This document shows, one piece after another, positions 60,636 to 64,000 of a stretch of 64,000 nt of DNA. The translations under genes and the position numbers were made by a program. The first letter of the stretch is position 1, and each line of letters starts with the position of its first letter. Below the pieces are notes generated by a model. The model saw only the letters and a program-made list of their open reading frames with translations. It was not told the origin of the DNA and did not search any database. The DNA comes from Comamonas sp. Y33R10-2 (GTDB lineage Bacteria; Pseudomonadota; Gammaproteobacteria; Burkholderiales; Burkholderiaceae_C): contig NZ_CP079925.1 in assembly GCF_019355935.1 (NCBI RefSeq), positions 682,001 through 746,000 of the forward strand, written 5' to 3'.

Positions 60636-63473
60636 ATGGCTTCTGCCCGCCCTAAGAATGTAGCCCAGAGCGGTAAGCCCGTGCGCAAGACCGATAAGGA
60701 TTTGCCGCTGATTGAGGACATTCGCCTGCTGGGCCGAATTTTGGGTGATGTGATCCGCGAGCAAGAAGGCGAGGCCGCTTTTGCACTGGTCGAGCAAGTA
60801 CGTCAGCTCTCCGTGGCTTTTCGCCGCGATGCCGATGAAGCTGCTGACAAGGCCTTGAAAAAGCTGCTCAAAGGGCTGTCCAGCGACCAGACGGTGAGCG
60901 TGATTCGCGCCTTCACCTATTTCTCGCACTTGGCCAATCTGGCTGAAGATCGCCACCACATTCGCCGCCGCGCTGTGCATGAGCGCGCAGGCAACACGCA
61001 AGAAGGCAGCATTGAAGTGGCGTTGGCCCGCCTGCGCTGGGCTGGTATTGCGCCTGCCGCCGTGGCTGCGACGCTGGCTAAAAGCTTTATCTCGCCGGTG
61101 CTCACTGCCCACCCCACCGAGGTGCAGCGCCAAAGCATTTTGACGGCCGAGCGCCGCATCGCCCAGTTGCTGGCTGAGCGCGACGATATTTTGATGCGTG
61201 CCCAGCTCTACAACAGCGCCAAAGATGCGCTGACCCCACGCGAGCTGGCACGGGTGGAGGCGCAGTTGCGCGCCTGCGTTGCCCAGCTGTGGCAAACGCG
61301 GCTGCTGCGCCACTCCAAGCTGACGGTGGCCGATGAGATTGAAAACGCGCTGTCTTATTACGAAGCGACGTTTTTGCAAGAGATTCCCAAGATTTACGAG
61401 CAGCTAGAACAGGACTTGGGCGAAAAACTGCCTGAGAAAAGCTTTTTGCGCATGGGCCAATGGATTGGCGGCGACCGCGACGGCAACCCCTTTGTGACGG
61501 CCGATAGCCTGCATCTGGCCTTGTCGCGCCAAGCCGATGTGGCGCTGCGCCACTATCTGCGCGAGGTGCATTATTTGGGCGGCGAGTTGTCGCTGTCAGC
61601 TAACTTGGTGGACATCACCCCTGAGATGCAAGCGCTGGCCGAGGCATCGCCCGACCACAATGTGCACCGCAGCGACGAGCCTTATCGCAAAGCACTAACT
61701 GGTATTTATGCGCGCTTGGCTGCCACGCTTAAAACATTGACGGGCGGTGAAGCGGCCCGCCATGCGGTGGCGCCGCAAAACGCTTATGCATCGGCCGCTG
61801 AGTTTTTGGCGGAACTCAAAATTATTGATGAATCGCTGTCGCGCTTTCACGGCGATGCGCTGGCCCCTCAGCGCCTACGCCCGCTGATGCGTGCGGTGCA
61901 GGTGTTCGGCTTTTATCTGGCCACGGTGGACTTGCGCCAAAGCTCTGACAAGCACGAAGAAGTGGTGCGCGAGCTGTTGGCTGTGTCCAAGGTCGAGCAG
62001 GACTACAGCGCTTTGCAGGAAGATGCCAAATGCGCCCTGCTGGTGCGCTTGCTGGAAGATGCCCGCCCGCTGCGCGTAATGGGCGCGAATTACAGCGCAC
62101 ACAGCCGCAGCGAGCTGGCTATTTTTGAAGCCGCAAAGCAGCTGCGCGAGCAGCTGGGCGCTGAGGCCATTCGCCACTGCATCATCAGCCATACCGAAAC
62201 CGTGAGTGACTTGCTCGAAGTGCTGCTGCTGCAAAAAGAAGTGGGCCTGCTGCGCGGCACATTACAAGACGGCGCGCAATGCGACCTGATTGTGGTGCCG
62301 CTGTTTGAGACCATCGAAGACCTGCGCAACGCTGCGCCCATCATGCGCCGCTACTACCAGATGCCCGGCATTGTCGATCTGGTGAAGAAAAGCGGCGCTG
62401 AGCAAGACATCATGCTTGGTTACAGCGACAGCAACAAAGACGGCGGCATCTTTACCAGCAGCTGGGAGCTGTACCGTGCTGAGCTGGCTCTCGTTGAGCT
62501 GTTTGATGATTTGGGCGACCGTTATGGCATTCAACTGCGCATGTTTCACGGCCGTGGCGGCACGGTGGGGCGCGGCGGCGGCCCCAGCTATCAGGCTATT
62601 TTGGCCCAGCCGCCTGGTACCGTGCGTGGGCAGATTCGCTTGACGGAGCAAGGTGAGGTTATCGCCTCTAAATATGCCAATCCAGAAATTGGACGCCGAA
62701 ACCTAGAAACGCTGGTCGCTGCGACGCTGGAAGCCACACTGCTGCAACCGACCAAGCCTGCGACCAAGGCGTACTTGGATGCCGCGGCGTTTTTGTCTGA
62801 AACCAGCATGGCTGCTTACCGTGCGCTGGTGTACGAGACACCAGGCTTTACCAATTACTTCTTCAGCAGCACGCCGATTCGTGAAATTGCCGAACTCAAT
62901 ATCGGTTCACGCCCCGCATCGCGCAAACCCACGCAGGCGATTGAAGATCTGCGCGCTATTCCTTGGGGCTTTAGCTGGGGTCAGTGCCGTTTGACGCTGC
63001 CCGGCTGGTACGGCTTTGGCTCAGCGATTCAGGCCTTTATTCACCGCCCGGGTAAAGATGCCAAGGTGCAACTGGCCTTGCTGCAAAAAATGTACCGCCA
63101 GTGGCCGTTCTTCAAAACGCTGCTGTCAAATATGGACATGGTGTTGGCCAAGAGCGATCTGAACCTTGCATCGCGCTACAGCGAACTGGTGACCGATGCG
63201 CGCTTGCGCCGCCGAATCTTCAGCGTTATTGAGGCCGAATGGCATAGCACCGTGGATGCGCTCAACCAGATCACCGGCGACAAGCAGCGGCTGGAGCACA
63301 ACTCGGCGTTGGCTCGCTCTATCCGTCATCGCTTTCCGTATATCGACCCGCTGCACCATCTGCAGGTCGAGCTGGTGCGCCGCTGGCGTGCGGGTCAAAC
63401 CGATGATCGGGTGAAAAACGGTATTCACCTGTCGATTAACGGCATTGCGGCAGGGGTGCGCAATACGGGGTGA
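60636..63473 (+). CDS. ppc: Phosphoenolpyruvate carboxylase
   Basis: 945 residues. [20 protein letters not shown] with the catalytic His, [36 protein letters not shown] and [20 protein letters not shown] are the family signatures; the protein ends [13 protein letters not shown], the conserved C-terminus. It makes oxaloacetate from PEP and bicarbonate. GAGGAGAATAGTCG precedes the ATG. Confidence 0.97.
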   Translation: MASARPKNVAQSGKPVRKTDKDLPLIEDIRLLGRILGDVIREQEGEAAFALVEQVRQLSVAFRRDADEAADKALKKLLKGLSSDQTVSVIRAFTYFSHLANLAEDRHHIRRRAVHERAGNTQEGSIEVALARLRWAGIAPAAVAATLAKSFISPVLTAHPTEVQRQSILTAERRIAQLLAERDDILMRAQLYNSAKDALTPRELARVEAQLRACVAQLWQTRLLRHSKLTVADEIENALSYYEATFLQEIPKIYEQLEQDLGEKLPEKSFLRMGQWIGGDRDGNPFVTADSLHLALSRQADVALRHYLREVHYLGGELSLSANLVDITPEMQALAEASPDHNVHRSDEPYRKALTGIYARLAATLKTLTGGEAARHAVAPQNAYASAAEFLAELKIIDESLSRFHGDALAPQRLRPLMRAVQVFGFYLATVDLRQSSDKHEEVVRELLAVSKVEQDYSALQEDAKCALLVRLLEDARPLRVMGANYSAHSRSELAIFEAAKQLREQLGAEAIRHCIISHTETVSDLLEVLLLQKEVGLLRGTLQDGAQCDLIVVPLFETIEDLRNAAPIMRRYYQMPGIVDLVKKSGAEQDIMLGYSDSNKDGGIFTSSWELYRAELALVELFDDLGDRYGIQLRMFHGRGGTVGRGGGPSYQAILAQPPGTVRGQIRLTEQGEVIASKYANPEIGRRNLETLVAATLEATLLQPTKPATKAYLDAAAFLSETSMAAYRALVYETPGFTNYFFSSTPIREIAELNIGSRPASRKPTQAIEDLRAIPWGFSWGQCRLTLPGWYGFGSAIQAFIHRPGKDAKVQLALLQKMYRQWPFFKTLLSNMDMVLAKSDLNLASRYSELVTDARLRRRIFSVIEAEWHSTVDALNQITGDKQRLEHNSALARSIRHRFPYIDPLHHLQVELVRRWRAGQTDDRVKNGIHLSINGIAAGVRNTG

Positions 63474-63497
63474 AGCACATCAAGATCTGCTCATAAA

Positions 63498-63524
63498 AAA
63501 GAGCCTCGCGTTGCGAGGCTCTTT
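63498..63524. terminator. Terminator after ppc
   Basis: AAAGAGCCTCGC-GTT-GCGAGGCTCTTT, 12-bp stem with flanking A/T runs; serves ppc and the convergent receptor gene. Confidence 0.88.
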
Positions 63525-63585
63525 GGCTTTAATGCATTGCAGGTCGGCCTGAGAGGCTCATCCGGTCAGACCGCTGATCATGCGT

Positions 63586-64000
63586 TTAAAACTGTGCATT
63601 CATGCCGAGCCACAGGCGGCGGCCTTCATCTACGATCCAGTTGCCTGTCAATGTGCTGCGGCCGCGCTCATCAACAGCGACCTTGCGATCCGTCACGTTC
63701 AGCAGCGCAAAGCGCAGGCTGACTTGCTTGTTGATGGCGTAGTTGCCACCGAAGTCGAGCGTGACTGAGCTGCCACGGGTACGCGTGTCCATGGCGTAGT
63801 TACGGTAGCCTGCATAGCGAGCCTGTCCGTTGAAGTTAAGGCGGGCAAAGGCTTGAAGCGCATCGCTGGCTTGCCAGTCCAGCTTGGCATGAAGCATGTG
63901 CTTGGGCGTGCGCTCCAGAGGTTGTCCATCCAGAGAGTTGCCGTTGTAGGCGGTCTCGGAGCCACCTTGGCGCTTGGACTGGGTATAGGTGTAATTTGCG
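63586..64000 (-). CDS. TonB-dependent receptor, C-terminal part (5' end outside window)
   Basis: The frame is open to the window edge (about 137 residues): NYTYTQSKRQGGSETAYNG, LERTPKHMLHAKLDWQAS, FGGNYAINKQVSLRFALLNV (TDRK) and the ending RRLWLGMNAQF with the terminal Phe of outer-membrane barrels. This is the last strands of a siderophore/vitamin receptor barrel. Substrate unknown. Confidence 0.9.
   Translation of the reverse strand, partial: ANYTYTQSKRQGGSETAYNGNSLDGQPLERTPKHMLHAKLDWQASDALQAFARLNFNGQARYAGYRNYAMDTRTRGSSVTLDFGGNYAINKQVSLRFALLNVTDRKVAVDERGRSTLTGNWIVDEGRRLWLGMNAQF

Overview
The window is about 64 kb of a betaproteobacterial chromosome, most likely Comamonadaceae (Comamonas- or Delftia-like). 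Pointers are the tripartite-tricarboxylate-type Bug solute receptors, a glutarate/glutaryl-CoA cluster with a divergent LysR gene, the hemC-hemD-hemX-hemY operon divergent from ppc, and a short intergenic inverted-repeat family (TATCAAAA / CTAGCGCTTG type). All calls come from reading the sequence. No database search was run.

Layout. 1-4785: a Bug receptor running off the left edge, a CaiB/BaiF CoA-transferase, glutaryl-CoA dehydrogenase and a divergent LysR regulator broken by a one-base deletion. 5223-6779: lrgB-lrgA and a small gene. 7355-47197: a P2-like prophage of about 39.8 kb integrated in the 3' half of a tRNA-Leu(CAA) gene and bounded by a 57-bp direct repeat. 47143-63473: host genes again: tRNA-Leu, cysM, a NUDIX hydrolase, tusA, galU, valS, a VOC protein, two yceI genes with cytochrome b561, hemYXDC and ppc. 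63586-64000: C-terminus of a TonB-dependent receptor running off the right edge.

The prophage has a full P2 morphogenesis set: Q, P, O, N, M, L, X, holin, SAR endolysin, Rz/Rz1, R, S, V, W, J, I, H, G, FI, FII, E with a -1 frameshift to E', T, U and D. It also has an integrase, a gpA-type HUH replication protein, an Ogr-like activator, a repressor with two helix-turn-helix domains and a recognisable cos sequence (46834-46845). The block cos-Q...D is inverted relative to P2, so D abuts the control region and Q/cos abut attR.

The unusual part is the cargo. (i) An ESPR-type, glycine-rich autotransporter lies between attL and int. (ii) A moron region between the repressor and gene D carries three genes for membrane or secreted proteins, a Panacea (DUF4065) gene overlapping a two-TM gene (candidate toxin-antitoxin pair), a umuDC cassette whose LexA box covers the umuD start codon, and another membrane protein. 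(iii) Two periplasmic solute-binding protein genes sit inside the tail operon between S and V, bracketed by a degenerate second piece of gene S and what looks like the stump of a divergent LysR gene. (iv) A small gene under a LexA box lies next to cos/attR. The Panacea pair is my best candidate for an undescribed system.
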